Shown piece after piece: positions 22,582 through 30,216 of a stretch of DNA of 64,000 nucleotides (position 1 is the stretch's first letter; each line of letters opens with the position of its first letter). Position numbers and translations under genes: made by a program. The DNA is from Streptococcus sp. 29887 (GTDB taxonomy: Bacteria > Bacillota > Bacilli > Lactobacillales > Streptococcaceae), in contig NZ_CP118735.1 of assembly GCF_032595075.1 (NCBI RefSeq), forward strand, positions 586,001 through 650,000, read 5' to 3'. The notes under the pieces were generated by a model. That model saw nothing but the letters and a program-made list of their open reading frames with translations, searched no databases and was not told the DNA's origin.

Positions 22582-22905
22582 GTTATTAGGTCCCGAAAAG
22601 GTAGTTTATAGACTAGTTAACATTTGCAGAAACATTTGAAACACAATCAAAGAAACAGGTAACAGTGAATAGTAAGCGTGAAAACTTTACTACACTTCAG
22701 TCACCATTTTCTTCAAAGCTAGGCTACTCTCATATAGTCTGGTATTGTCTTTCTCGTTGAGTATCTGGAATTTTTCCTTTGCACAAGACAAAAGTCTTTC
22801 GCAAATAGGATTTTTCCTTTGCTCAAGACAGGTGTCTTTCGCAAAGAACTAGTCTTCGACTAGTTCTTTGTAACCTTAGTAACAATTTATTTTAAGGGGG
22901 ACATT
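22582..22905 (+). ncRNA. SAM-III (SMK box) riboswitch with a long insertion
   Basis: The 5' half GGTCCCGAAAAGG (22589-22601) and the 3' half TTGTAACC (22868-22875) plus AAGGGGGAC (22894-22902) match the conserved halves of the SMK box. GTCCC (22590-22594) can pair with GGGAC (22898-22902), masking the ribosome site GGGGG of metK when SAM is bound. About 265 bases separate the halves; they include two near-identical 38-base hairpin repeats (22768-22805, 22808-22845) and a perfect hairpin at 22842-22870. Predicted to block metK translation at high SAM. Confidence 0.88.
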
Positions 22906-22908
22906 TTT

Positions 22909-24102
22909 ATGTCAGAACGTAAGTTGTTTACGTCTGAGTCAGTATCGGAAGGACATCCGGATAAGATTGCTGACCAGATTTCAGATGCTATTTTGGATGC
23001 TATTTTAGCAGAGGATCCAGATGCACACGTAGCGGCGGAAACGGCTGTTTATACAGGTAGTGTTCATGTCTTTGGTGAGATTTCAACCACTGCTTATGTA
23101 GATATTAACCGTGTGGTACGGGATACCATTGCTGAGATTGGCTATACCAAGGGTGAGTATGGTTTTGCTGCAGAGTCGGTTGGGGTTCATCCGTCGCTAG
23201 TAGAACAGTCACCAGATATTGCCCAAGGTGTCAATGAAGCCTTGGAGGCACGCCAAGATGCTAGTCAAGATCCATTGGATTTGATTGGGGCAGGTGACCA
23301 GGGGCTCATGTTTGGATTTGCGGTAGATGAAACGCCTGAACTCATGCCATTGCCCATCTCACTAAGTCACAAATTGGTGCGCCGTTTGGCAGAATTACGA
23401 AAATCTGGGGAAATTGCTTATCTACGTCCAGATGCTAAGTCACAGGTAACAGTTGAATACGATGAAGACAATCAACCTGTTCGTGTGGATACAGTCGTTA
23501 TCTCAACTCAGCACGATCCGGAAGTTAGTCAAGAGCAAATTCGTCAGGATGTCATTGAGTGTGTCATTAAGGACATTATTCCAGCTCAATACCTGGATGA
23601 ACAAACCAACTATTTTATCAACCCAACAGGTCGCTTTGTTATTGGTGGTCCGCAAGGGGACTCAGGTCTGACAGGTCGTAAGATTATCGTTGATACCTAT
23701 GGCGGTTACTCTCGTCACGGCGGCGGTGCCTTCTCTGGTAAGGATGCGACCAAAGTGGATCGTTCAGCTTCCTATGCAGCACGCTATATCGCTAAAAATA
23801 TCGTAGGAGCTGGTTTGGCTAAGCGGGCGGAAGTGCAGCTGGCTTATGCCATCGGTGTTGCCCACCCAGTTTCAGTTCGCATCGATACCTTCGGTACGAG
23901 CACAGTAGCGGAAAGCAAATTAGAAGCAGCTGTTCGTCAGATTTTCGACTTACGTCCAGCTGGTATTATTCAAATGCTAGACCTCAAACGTCCGATTTAT
24001 AAGCAAACGGCAGCCTATGGTCACATGGGTCGGACAGATATTGACTTGCCATGGGAACGCTTGGATAAGGTAGAAGCATTAAAGTCTGCTGTAAATGAGT
24101 GA
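22909..24102 (+). CDS. metK: S-adenosylmethionine synthetase
   Basis: Makes SAM from methionine and ATP. The 397-residue protein has the family signatures [12 protein letters not shown] (~121) and [16 protein letters not shown] (~270), the N-terminal [16 protein letters not shown] with the catalytic His, and [18 protein letters not shown]. The start codon lies 8 bases after GGGGG, the ribosome site sequestered by the SAM-III riboswitch. A terminator follows, so metK is a single-gene unit under feedback by its product. Confidence 0.97.
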   Translation: MSERKLFTSESVSEGHPDKIADQISDAILDAILAEDPDAHVAAETAVYTGSVHVFGEISTTAYVDINRVVRDTIAEIGYTKGEYGFAAESVGVHPSLVEQSPDIAQGVNEALEARQDASQDPLDLIGAGDQGLMFGFAVDETPELMPLPISLSHKLVRRLAELRKSGEIAYLRPDAKSQVTVEYDEDNQPVRVDTVVISTQHDPEVSQEQIRQDVIECVIKDIIPAQYLDEQTNYFINPTGRFVIGGPQGDSGLTGRKIIVDTYGGYSRHGGGAFSGKDATKVDRSASYAARYIAKNIVGAGLAKRAEVQLAYAIGVAHPVSVRIDTFGTSTVAESKLEAAVRQIFDLRPAGIIQMLDLKRPIYKQTAAYGHMGRTDIDLPWERLDKVEALKSAVNE

Positions 24103-24120
24103 TAGAAATAGATGATTTTT

Positions 24121-24152
24121 AGGATAGGTCCGAAAGGACCTGTCTTTCTTTT
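24121..24152 (+). terminator. Terminator of metK
   Basis: GATAGGTCC, GAAA, GGACCTGTC and a T-rich tail. Confidence 0.8.
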
Positions 24153-24186
24153 ATGTATCAAATATCTAGCTTTTTATCTTGCCTTG

Positions 24187-24195
24187 TGGTAGAAT
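24187..24195 (+). promoter_or_regulatory. Extended -10 promoter of the murA leader
   Basis: TGG-TAGAAT, seven bases before the ATG of a 34-codon frame at 24203. Confidence 0.45.
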
Positions 24196-24202
24196 AAAAC
24201 GT

Positions 24203-24307
24203 ATGCCTTTTTTAAGGCAATCAATTAGGGATGGGTATACTACTTGTCAAAAGCAATGGATCAATATTTGGTATTGCCTTTTTGGAAATGAAAATTTCCC
24301 ACTCTAA
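24203..24307 (+). CDS. Possible 34-residue leader peptide of murA
   Basis: The frame starts MPFLRQSIRDG, has two Trp, two Cys and ends in NFPL. No ribosome site precedes it, but the ATG is 7 bases after an extended -10 box, the spacing seen for other predicted leaderless genes here. It spans the attenuator-like stems at 24204-24283. Whether it is translated is unknown. Confidence 0.35.
   Translation: MPFLRQSIRDGYTTCQKQWINIWYCLFGNENFPL
24204..24283 (+). promoter_or_regulatory. Attenuator-like alternative stems in the murA leader
   Basis: Segment 1 (TGCCTT, 24204-24209) can pair with segment 2 (AAGGCA, 24214-24219); segment 2 extended (AAGGCAAT) can instead pair with segment 3 (ATTGCCTT, 24273-24280), followed by TTT. 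The second form resembles a terminator with a long loop. Confidence 0.35.
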
Positions 24308-24338
24308 TGAGGTTAATAAGAGAAAGTGATTAGTTAGT

Positions 24339-25598
24339 ATGAGAAAGATTGTTATCAATGGTGGAAAGACACTGAAAGGAGCTGTAACCGTTAGCGGTGC
24401 CAAAAACTCAGTTGTGGCCTTAATTCCGGCTATCATTTTGGCGGACGGTGTTGTCACACTAGACGGTGTTCCAGCAATTTCAGATGTTGATAGTTTAATT
24501 GATATTATGGAAACTATGGGGGCGACTGTTAAACGTGATGGGGAAACGCTTGAAATTGACCCTCGTGGTGTACAAGATATGCCTATGCCATTTGGTAAAA
24601 TCAATAGCTTGCGAGCTTCTTACTATTTCTACGGTTCCCTCCTTGGTCGCTTCGGTCAAGCAGTTGTGGGCTTGCCTGGTGGCTGTGATTTGGGTCCACG
24701 TCCCATTGACTTGCACTTGAAGGCCTTTGCGGCTATGGGTGCTGAAACGACCTATGAAGGTGACTATATGCGTTTGGCGACCAATGGTCAACGTATCCAA
24801 GGAGCTCATATCTTCATGGATGTGGTCAGCGTTGGGGCAACCATCAATACGATTTTGGCTGCTGTTAAAGCTGAGGGTCGTACAGTCATTGAAAACGCAG
24901 CTCGTGAGCCTGAAATCATTGACGTTGCAACACTTCTGAATAACATGGGTGCCCATATTCGTGGTGCTGGTACAGATATTATCACTATCGACGGTGTAGA
25001 TAGCCTTCATGGAACCCGTCACCAAGTGATTCCAGACCGTATCGAAGCTGGAACCTATATTGCGCTTGCTGCCGCAGTAGGTGAAGGTATCCGCATTGAT
25101 AATGTCCTTTATGAACACTTGGAAAGCTTTATCGCTAAGTTGGAAGAAATGGGCGTTCGCATGACCGTTTCTGAAGACAGTATCTTTGTTGAAAAACAAG
25201 AAAAATTGAAGGCAGTGAGCATCAAAACCTCTCCATATCCTGGTTTTGCGACAGATTTGCAACAGCCAATTACACCGCTCCTTTTGACAGCAGAGGGAAC
25301 TGGAAAAATTATCGATACCATTTATGAAAAACGTGTCGGTCATGTGCAGGAATTGGCGAATATGGGTGCAAATATTTCAACTCGTAGTAATTACATTGCC
25401 TTTGAAGGTCCAAATCAATTGACTGGTGCATCAGTTAAGGCAACGGATTTGCGGGCCGGAGCTGCCATGGTTATTGCTGGTTTGATGGCTCAAGGTCGCA
25501 CAGAAATTACCAATATTGAGTTTATCTTGCGTGGCTACTCAAACATTATTGAGAAATTGACTGAGCTTGGGGCTGACATTCAGTTGATTGAGGACTAG
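24339..25598 (+). CDS. murA: UDP-N-acetylglucosamine 1-carboxyvinyltransferase
   Basis: Transfers enolpyruvate from PEP to UDP-GlcNAc, the first committed step of peptidoglycan synthesis and the fosfomycin target. The 419 residues include the catalytic Cys 116 in [14 protein letters not shown] and the N-terminal [19 protein letters not shown]. Streptococci usually carry two murA paralogs; which one this is cannot be told here. A leader of ~136 bases with alternative stems lies upstream. The gene is followed by a GGGGCTGGGAGA hairpin without a T-run and then a GNAT gene. Confidence 0.95.
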   Translation: MRKIVINGGKTLKGAVTVSGAKNSVVALIPAIILADGVVTLDGVPAISDVDSLIDIMETMGATVKRDGETLEIDPRGVQDMPMPFGKINSLRASYYFYGSLLGRFGQAVVGLPGGCDLGPRPIDLHLKAFAAMGAETTYEGDYMRLATNGQRIQGAHIFMDVVSVGATINTILAAVKAEGRTVIENAAREPEIIDVATLLNNMGAHIRGAGTDIITIDGVDSLHGTRHQVIPDRIEAGTYIALAAAVGEGIRIDNVLYEHLESFIAKLEEMGVRMTVSEDSIFVEKQEKLKAVSIKTSPYPGFATDLQQPITPLLLTAEGTGKIIDTIYEKRVGHVQELANMGANISTRSNYIAFEGPNQLTGASVKATDLRAGAAMVIAGLMAQGRTEITNIEFILRGYSNIIEKLTELGADIQLIED

Positions 25599-25638
25599 GA
25601 CGGCTCTCAAATATAATTTTTACTTAATCAAACAAACT

Positions 25639-25663
25639 GGGGCTGGGAGAATTTCTCAGCCCC
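25639..25663 (+). terminator. Hairpin between murA and the GNAT gene
   Basis: GGGGCTGGGA pairs with TCTCAGCCCC (one G-T). No T-run follows, so it may be a processing or stalling hairpin instead; GGGGCTGGG also opens the repeat at 61773. Confidence 0.45.
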
Positions 25664-25674
25664 TTGGGTACACT

Positions 25675-26232
25675 ATGACAATTTGGACAAGTCTGGCTAA
25701 ATGTGCTTGCTTTGAAACAGAACAGTTGATTTTGAGGCCCTTTTCTTATGAAGATGGGAATGATTTCTATGCGATTGTTGCACGTCCTGAAAATCTTCCT
25801 TTTATCTTTCCAGCCTTGAAAGATAAGAACCTGGCTCTTGCGACCATGGTTGAGAAATTTATGCGTAACCCTTTGGGGAATTGGGCCTTGATTGACAAGG
25901 TTTCAGGGCGGATGATTGGTGCGCTTTGTTTTGAAAAAATCGATGAAGGTCAACTTACTGCGGAGCTCAGCTATTTCCTAAAAAAAGACTACTGGGGTCA
26001 AGGGCTGATGACGGAAGCGGTGAAAAATCTGGTCTTTCTGGCCTTTTATGAAATTGGTCTTAAAGAACTAACTATCATCACCCATGAGGAAAATCTGGCC
26101 AGTCAGATGGTTGCCAAAAAAACGGGTTTTGTACAAGTGGAGCAATATCGTGGCAGTGACCGCTACAGCCATAAAATGAGAAAATACCTAAGATTTAGCT
26201 TGAAGAGGGCTGATTTTAGTTTAGAAATGTAG
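25675..26232 (+). CDS. GNAT family N-acetyltransferase (RimJ/RimL-like)
   Basis: A 185-residue acetyltransferase of the RimJ/RimL-like group that acetylates amino groups on proteins or small molecules; the target is unknown. ETEQLILRPFSYEDGNDFYAIV is the usual start, YFLKKDYWGQGLMTEAVKNL the acetyl-CoA loop (~105-125) and NLASQMVAKKTGFVQVEQYR the C-terminal helix. The frame is open back to 25588, but that stretch crosses the hairpin; ATG 25675 is the first sensible start, with only a weak ribosome site. map follows 10 bases later. Confidence 0.8.
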   Translation: MTIWTSLAKCACFETEQLILRPFSYEDGNDFYAIVARPENLPFIFPALKDKNLALATMVEKFMRNPLGNWALIDKVSGRMIGALCFEKIDEGQLTAELSYFLKKDYWGQGLMTEAVKNLVFLAFYEIGLKELTIITHEENLASQMVAKKTGFVQVEQYRGSDRYSHKMRKYLRFSLKRADFSLEM

Positions 26233-26242
26233 GAGAAAATGA

Positions 26243-27103
26243 ATGATTACTATTAAATCTCAAAGAGAAATTGATGCCATGAACCGTGCTGGCGATGTGC
26301 TAGCAGGTGTCCATATCGGTTTGCGCGACATCATCAAACCAGGCGTTGACATGTGGGAAGTGGAAGAATATGTTCGTAAAACTTGTAAGGAGAAAAATGT
26401 CTTGCCCCTTCAAATTGGTGTTGATGGTGAGTTGATGGATTATCCTTATGCAACTTGCTGCGGGCTCAATGATGAAGTGGCTCATGCCTTTCCACGCCAC
26501 TACAAACTCAAGGAAGGCGATTTGCTCAAGGTCGATATGGTCCTCAGTGAGCCTTTGGACAAATCAGTTGTTGACGTGTCTAAGCTCAACTTTAATGATG
26601 TCAAGGCTATGAAGAAAATCACTCAAACCTATCGTGGTGGTTGTGCAGACTCTTGCTGGGCTTATGCAGTTGGTCAGGTGTCTGAAGAAGTGCAGAACTT
26701 GATGGATGTGACCAAGGAATGTTTGTACCGCGGTATTGAACAGGCAGTTGTTGGCAATCGTATCGGAGATATCGGTGCTGCTATTCAAGAATATGCTGAG
26801 GGGCTTGGCTATGGTGTTGTTCGTGACTTGGTGGGTCACGGTGTGGGTCCAACCTTCCACGAAGAGCCAATGGTTCCCCACTATGGAACAAAAGGCCGTG
26901 GACTTCGCTTGCGTGAAGGGATGGTCTTGACTATCGAGCCTATGATTAACACTGGTACCTGGGAAATTGACACGGATATGAAGACTGGCTGGGCTCATAA
27001 GACACTTGATGGTGGTCTATCTTGCCAATATGAACATCAATTTGTCATTACAAAAGATGGTCCGGTCATTTTGACAAGTCAAGGTGAAGAGGGAACCTAT
27101 TAA
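26243..27103 (+). CDS. map: Methionine aminopeptidase, type I
   Basis: Removes the initiator Met from new proteins. The 286 residues hold the metal ligands Asp in KVDMVLSEP (~97), a second Asp (~134, CADSCWAYAVG), His in VGHGVGPTFHEEP (~200), Glu in TIEPMIN (~235) and Glu in CQYEHQFVI (~266). Compared with E. coli it has a longer insert between the two Asp ligands (~104-130, VDVSKLNFNDVKAMKKITQT), a feature known from streptococcal enzymes. RBS AGGAGAAA. Possibly co-transcribed with the GNAT gene and yihY-like gene. Confidence 0.95.
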   Translation: MITIKSQREIDAMNRAGDVLAGVHIGLRDIIKPGVDMWEVEEYVRKTCKEKNVLPLQIGVDGELMDYPYATCCGLNDEVAHAFPRHYKLKEGDLLKVDMVLSEPLDKSVVDVSKLNFNDVKAMKKITQTYRGGCADSCWAYAVGQVSEEVQNLMDVTKECLYRGIEQAVVGNRIGDIGAAIQEYAEGLGYGVVRDLVGHGVGPTFHEEPMVPHYGTKGRGLRLREGMVLTIEPMINTGTWEIDTDMKTGWAHKTLDGGLSCQYEHQFVITKDGPVILTSQGEEGTY

Positions 27104-27127
27104 AATAGCTAGAGAGAAGGAGAGGGA

Positions 27128-28051
27128 ATGAAGAAAACCAAAATTGTTGAAGGTTTGAAAACATTCTGCTCGACCTTCTTTTCTTTTTATCGGAATGCGG
27201 ATATTGATGTGACCAGTGTGGCGGTGGCCTACTATTTGCTAATCGGTATTTTTCCGATCTTGTTAACCCTGGCCAATCTACTTCCGTATTTTCCATTCGA
27301 CATTGACTTGGTTTTGTCGGTTGTGGCTGAATTTGTACCGGATAAGCTCTATCCTTCAGTATCGGACTTTATCACCTCTATTTTGACCAAGCCGTCGTCG
27401 TCTTGGTTAGGAATTTCGATTGCGACGACCCTGTGGACCCTGTCGCGCAGTATGACCATCTTGCAAAAGGCCGTCAACAAGGCCTATGGTATCACTGAGC
27501 ATCGAGATTTTATTGTCGGGCATTTGATAGGCATATTTTTAGGAATTGGTTTACAAGTCATTATTCTGCTGAGTATGACCCTCCTGACTTTTGGTCAGGT
27601 CATTATTTCTTACCTTAGTCAACTTTTTCCGCTGGATAACCAGTGGCTAAAAGGTCTGCTTAGTCAGACGCAATTAGTGGGTCTAATCGCCTTATTTACA
27701 GGCTTGATCATGCTTTATTTTTTCTTACCCAATATTCGTATTCAGAAAATCCGCTATATTCTGCCTGGAACAAGCTTTGTTCTTTTGGTTATGACATCGG
27801 TTGGCAAGCTTTTCACTATCTATGTGGATAATTATGCCAATCGCTTGTTGGATTTTCGTATGGTTACAGCCGTTATCTTCCTAGTCTTCATGCTCTGGTT
27901 TATATTTATGGCGCAAGTCCTGATTGTTGGAGCGGTTATCAATGCCAGCGTTCAAAGTATGCAAGTGGAAGAATTTCATGCAAGAGATGGGGATATTGTT
28001 TCCATCTTGAACAGAATAAAAAGCCGATTTACACCGATAGATAAAGAATAA
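27128..28051 (+). CDS. YihY/BrkB family membrane protein
   Basis: An integral membrane protein of 307 residues with about six hydrophobic segments, beginning around VAVAYYLLIGIFPILLTLANLL and including IATTLWTLSRSMTILQKAVNKAYG, the family signature region. BrkB/YihY proteins were once thought to be RNase BN; their real role is unsettled. AAGGAGAGGG lies before the ATG, 24 bases after map. A weak hairpin (28084-28107) separates it from the convergent GtrA gene. Confidence 0.88.
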   Translation: MKKTKIVEGLKTFCSTFFSFYRNADIDVTSVAVAYYLLIGIFPILLTLANLLPYFPFDIDLVLSVVAEFVPDKLYPSVSDFITSILTKPSSSWLGISIATTLWTLSRSMTILQKAVNKAYGITEHRDFIVGHLIGIFLGIGLQVIILLSMTLLTFGQVIISYLSQLFPLDNQWLKGLLSQTQLVGLIALFTGLIMLYFFLPNIRIQKIRYILPGTSFVLLVMTSVGKLFTIYVDNYANRLLDFRMVTAVIFLVFMLWFIFMAQVLIVGAVINASVQSMQVEEFHARDGDIVSILNRIKSRFTPIDKE

Positions 28052-28083
28052 ACTTGGAAAAACAAGCTATATTTGTAAAAAAA

Positions 28084-28107
28084 GTGAGGTTCCGTTCGGA
28101 GCCTCAT
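28084..28107. terminator. Hairpin between convergent yihY-like and gtrA-like genes
   Basis: TGAGG-TTCCG, TTC, GGAG-CCTCA with T/A-rich flanks on both sides. Confidence 0.6.
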
Positions 28108-28541
28108 TTCGTATCTTTAAAAATAAACAATTTACTCAAGAAATAGTTGAGTACGATAACCAATACTTGTGAGAAGAGTGTGGCAATGGCATTGACAAGA
28201 GTCAGGTCATGATTGACAAATTGTCCAATCAATTGTGGATAGGCTTGAACCAGTAAGTAGGCTAGGGCCATATCCATAACCAAGGTTGCGATGCGAGCAG
28301 ATACAAACTTGACCAGTCGCTGAGGCCAGCCATTATGTTCTTGCTTAAAGACAAAACGGTCGTTGGTCCAGAAGGCAAAGAGGATGGCAACTGCATTGGC
28401 CAAAAGGGTGACTAGGAGAATGGAAGGGATGACTAAAAATAGTCCCATTCGAGTGACCATATAGACCAGGGTTGCTGCGACACCAGCAATCAAATAAAGA
28501 ATGACTTCGTTGTTTATGAGTTGATAAAATAACTTTTTCAT
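28104..28541 (-). CDS. GtrA family membrane protein
   Basis: A 145-residue protein with four transmembrane helices (roughly 13-33, 37-56, 75-95, 112-135). GtrA-type proteins are thought to move lipid-linked sugars across the membrane for surface glycan decoration. The pattern NAVAILFAFWTNDRFVFKQE and VLNYFLSKLFIFKD is characteristic. On the minus strand TGG-TAGACT is followed 7 bases later by the ATG and no normal ribosome site is present, so it may be another leaderless transcript, weaker than the others because of the -10 sequence. Confidence 0.85.
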   Translation of the reverse strand: MKKLFYQLINNEVILYLIAGVAATLVYMVTRMGLFLVIPSILLVTLLANAVAILFAFWTNDRFVFKQEHNGWPQRLVKFVSARIATLVMDMALAYLLVQAYPQLIGQFVNHDLTLVNAIATLFSQVLVIVLNYFLSKLFIFKDTK

Positions 28542-28572
28542 AAGGAATAGTCTACCATTTTTTTGGAAAATA

Positions 28573-28581
28573 TGCTATACT
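28573..28581 (+). promoter_or_regulatory. Extended -10 promoter of queT
   Basis: TGC-TATACT, upstream of the preQ1-II aptamer. Confidence 0.55.
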
Positions 28582-28609
28582 AGACAACGTTGTTGAATTT
28601 TCAATGACC

Positions 28610-28664
28610 CTTGGGGCTTGCTCACTTTACCCAAGCATATTTTAAGCATTTTGCTAAAGGAGAA
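28610..28664 (+). ncRNA. preQ1-II riboswitch
   Basis: CTTGGGGCTTGCTC opens the aptamer; CTTGGG (28610-28615) pairs with CCCAAG (28630-28635), then CATATT, a small hairpin AGCATTTTGCT, and AAAGGAGAA, which is also the ribosome site of queT. This is the COG4708/preQ1-II arrangement of Streptococcaceae. Binding of preQ1 would hide the ribosome site. Confidence 0.9.
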
Positions 28665-28669
28665 TTTTT

Positions 28670-29185
28670 ATGAATACATCTAAATGGACTGCCAGAGATT
28701 TGGCAGAAATCGCTCTTGTCGCAGCCATCTATGTGGCTTTGACTCTGACACCACCATTGAACGCCATTTCCTTCGGAGCCATTCAGTTCCGCTTGTCAGA
28801 AATGCTCAATTTCTTGGCCTTTTACAACCGTAAGTATATCATCGCCGTGACCATCGGTTGTATGATTTCTAACTTGATTGGTTTCGGTGTGATTGACCTC
28901 TTTGTAGGTGGATTTTCAACCCTTATCTTTGTTAGCCTTGGGGTGATCCTCTTTGAAAAATACAAGAAAGACTATCTCTTCGGAGGCTTGTTTAACAAGG
29001 CATTCTTCTATTTCTCATTCTTTTTCGCAGCGACCATGTTTACAATCGCTCTAGAGTTGAAATTCTTATATGATTTGCCATTCTTCTTAACTTGGTTGAC
29101 AACTGCAGGTGGAGAATTGCTGTCCCTATTGGTTGGTGCAGTAGTCATTGATAAGTTAGCGAAAAAAATCAATTTCGAAAGATAA
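28670..29185 (+). CDS. queT: QueT family queuosine precursor transporter
   Basis: Membrane S-component of an ECF-type uptake system for a queuosine precursor (preQ1 or preQ0), 171 residues with about five or six helices. LAEIALVAAIYVALTLTPPL and FGAIQFRLSEMLNFLAFYNR are family landmarks. The shared energising ECF genes are not in the window. Control by the preQ1-II riboswitch directly upstream agrees with the substrate. A tetraloop terminator follows 22 bases after the stop codon. Confidence 0.92.
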   Translation: MNTSKWTARDLAEIALVAAIYVALTLTPPLNAISFGAIQFRLSEMLNFLAFYNRKYIIAVTIGCMISNLIGFGVIDLFVGGFSTLIFVSLGVILFEKYKKDYLFGGLFNKAFFYFSFFFAATMFTIALELKFLYDLPFFLTWLTTAGGELLSLLVGAVVIDKLAKKINFER

Positions 29186-29206
29186 GTTTTAGAGATAAAT
29201 GTGAGC

Positions 29207-29229
29207 AGACACCTTCGGGTGTCTTTTTT
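29207..29229 (+). terminator. Terminator of queT
   Basis: AGACACC, TTCG, GGTGTCT and T6. Confidence 0.88.
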
Positions 29230-29240
29230 CTACAAAATTT

Positions 29241-29269
29241 TTGTCAGGGCTTACAATTTAGGTTATACT
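29241..29269 (+). promoter_or_regulatory. Promoter of the aldo/keto reductase gene
   Basis: TTGTCA at 29241-29246, 17-base spacer, TATACT at 29264-29269. Confidence 0.75.
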
Positions 29270-29296
29270 GGAACTAGAACATACAGGAGGTCTTTT

Positions 29297-30139
29297 ATGA
29301 AGACATATCAATTATCAAATGGTGTTTCCATTCCAAAAATCGCCTTTGGCACCTGGCAAATCCCAGATGGCGAAGAAGCACATCGTGCTGTTCTCTATGC
29401 TCTGGAAGCAGGCTACCGCCACATTGACACGGCTCAAATTTACGGCAACGAAGCCAGCGTCGGTCAGGCCATTGCTGATAGCAGTGTGGCACGTGAGGAT
29501 ATTTTCCTGACAACCAAGGTATGGAATGACAAGATTGGTGTGGAGGACACACTGGCATCAGTTGAAGGATCCATGACCAAGCTGGGCGTGGATTATCTGG
29601 ACCTGCTCCTCATCCACTGGCCAAATCCAAAGGCTATTCGTGACGGTATCGGCTGGAAGGAGCGCAATGCCCAAGTTTGGAAAGCCTTGGAAGACTTGTA
29701 TCGTGCAGGTAAGGTCAAGGCTATCGGGGTGTCTAACTTTATGGAACATCACCTGGAAGGCTTGCTTGAAACGGCTGAAATCACACCCATGGTCAACCAG
29801 ATTATGCTGGCCCCAGGAACTCCTCAGCCAGAATTAGTTGCCTACTGTAAATCCAAAGGCATTCTCTTGGAGGCCTATAGTCCATTTGGTACAGGAACCC
29901 TCTTCCAAAGTCAAGAAGCCGCGGACTTGGCCAAGGAAGCAGGCTGTAGCGTTGCCCAACTAGCATTGGCATGGTCCTTGGAAAAAGGCTTCCTACCCTT
30001 GCCAAAATCAACCAGCCCAGAAAACATCCAGGCTAATTTGGAGATAGAAGATTTGGTCATTAGTCCTGAAGCAGTTGCTCAGTTGGATACATTGACAGGC
30101 CTAAAAGGCCAGTTGGATCCTGATTTGGCAGAATTTTAA
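29297..30139 (+). CDS. Aldo/keto reductase
   Basis: NADPH-dependent carbonyl reductase, 280 residues. The catalytic tetrad is visible as Asp and Tyr in RHIDTAQIYGNEASVG (~44-49), Lys in LTTKVWNDK (~74) and His in LLIHWPNP (~106). GVSNFMEHHLEGLL and the late PLPKSTSPENIQANLEI NADP-binding stretch complete the pattern. AGGAGG lies 7 bases before the ATG. It resembles the 2,5-diketogluconate/methylglyoxal reductase group of streptococci; the natural substrate is unknown. Single-gene unit with own promoter and terminator. Confidence 0.92.
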   Translation: MKTYQLSNGVSIPKIAFGTWQIPDGEEAHRAVLYALEAGYRHIDTAQIYGNEASVGQAIADSSVAREDIFLTTKVWNDKIGVEDTLASVEGSMTKLGVDYLDLLLIHWPNPKAIRDGIGWKERNAQVWKALEDLYRAGKVKAIGVSNFMEHHLEGLLETAEITPMVNQIMLAPGTPQPELVAYCKSKGILLEAYSPFGTGTLFQSQEAADLAKEAGCSVAQLALAWSLEKGFLPLPKSTSPENIQANLEIEDLVISPEAVAQLDTLTGLKGQLDPDLAEF

Positions 30140-30142
30140 TAT

Positions 30143-30176
30143 AAAAGAGTATGTTGTCATTGCAGCATACTCTTTT
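30143..30176 (+). terminator. Terminator of the aldo/keto reductase gene
   Basis: AAAAGAGTATG, loop, CATACTCTTTT. Confidence 0.8.
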
Positions 30177-30200
30177 GTCATCTCCAACCTACCACTTTCA

Positions 30201-30209
30201 TGCTATAAT
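30201..30209 (+). promoter_or_regulatory. Extended -10 promoter of tex placed for a leaderless mRNA
   Basis: TGC-TATAAT, seven bases, ATG 30217; no ribosome site. Confidence 0.6.
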
Positions 30210-30216
30210 AGTAGCT

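Noticed and set aside
24221..24604. 127-codon ORF antisense to the murA start
   Set aside because: Low-complexity Ser/Thr/Ile content and no expression signals; it overlaps the murA leader and 5' end.
24495..25343. 282-codon ORF antisense to murA
   Set aside because: Shadow of murA codon usage; no ribosome site, promoter or recognisable domain.
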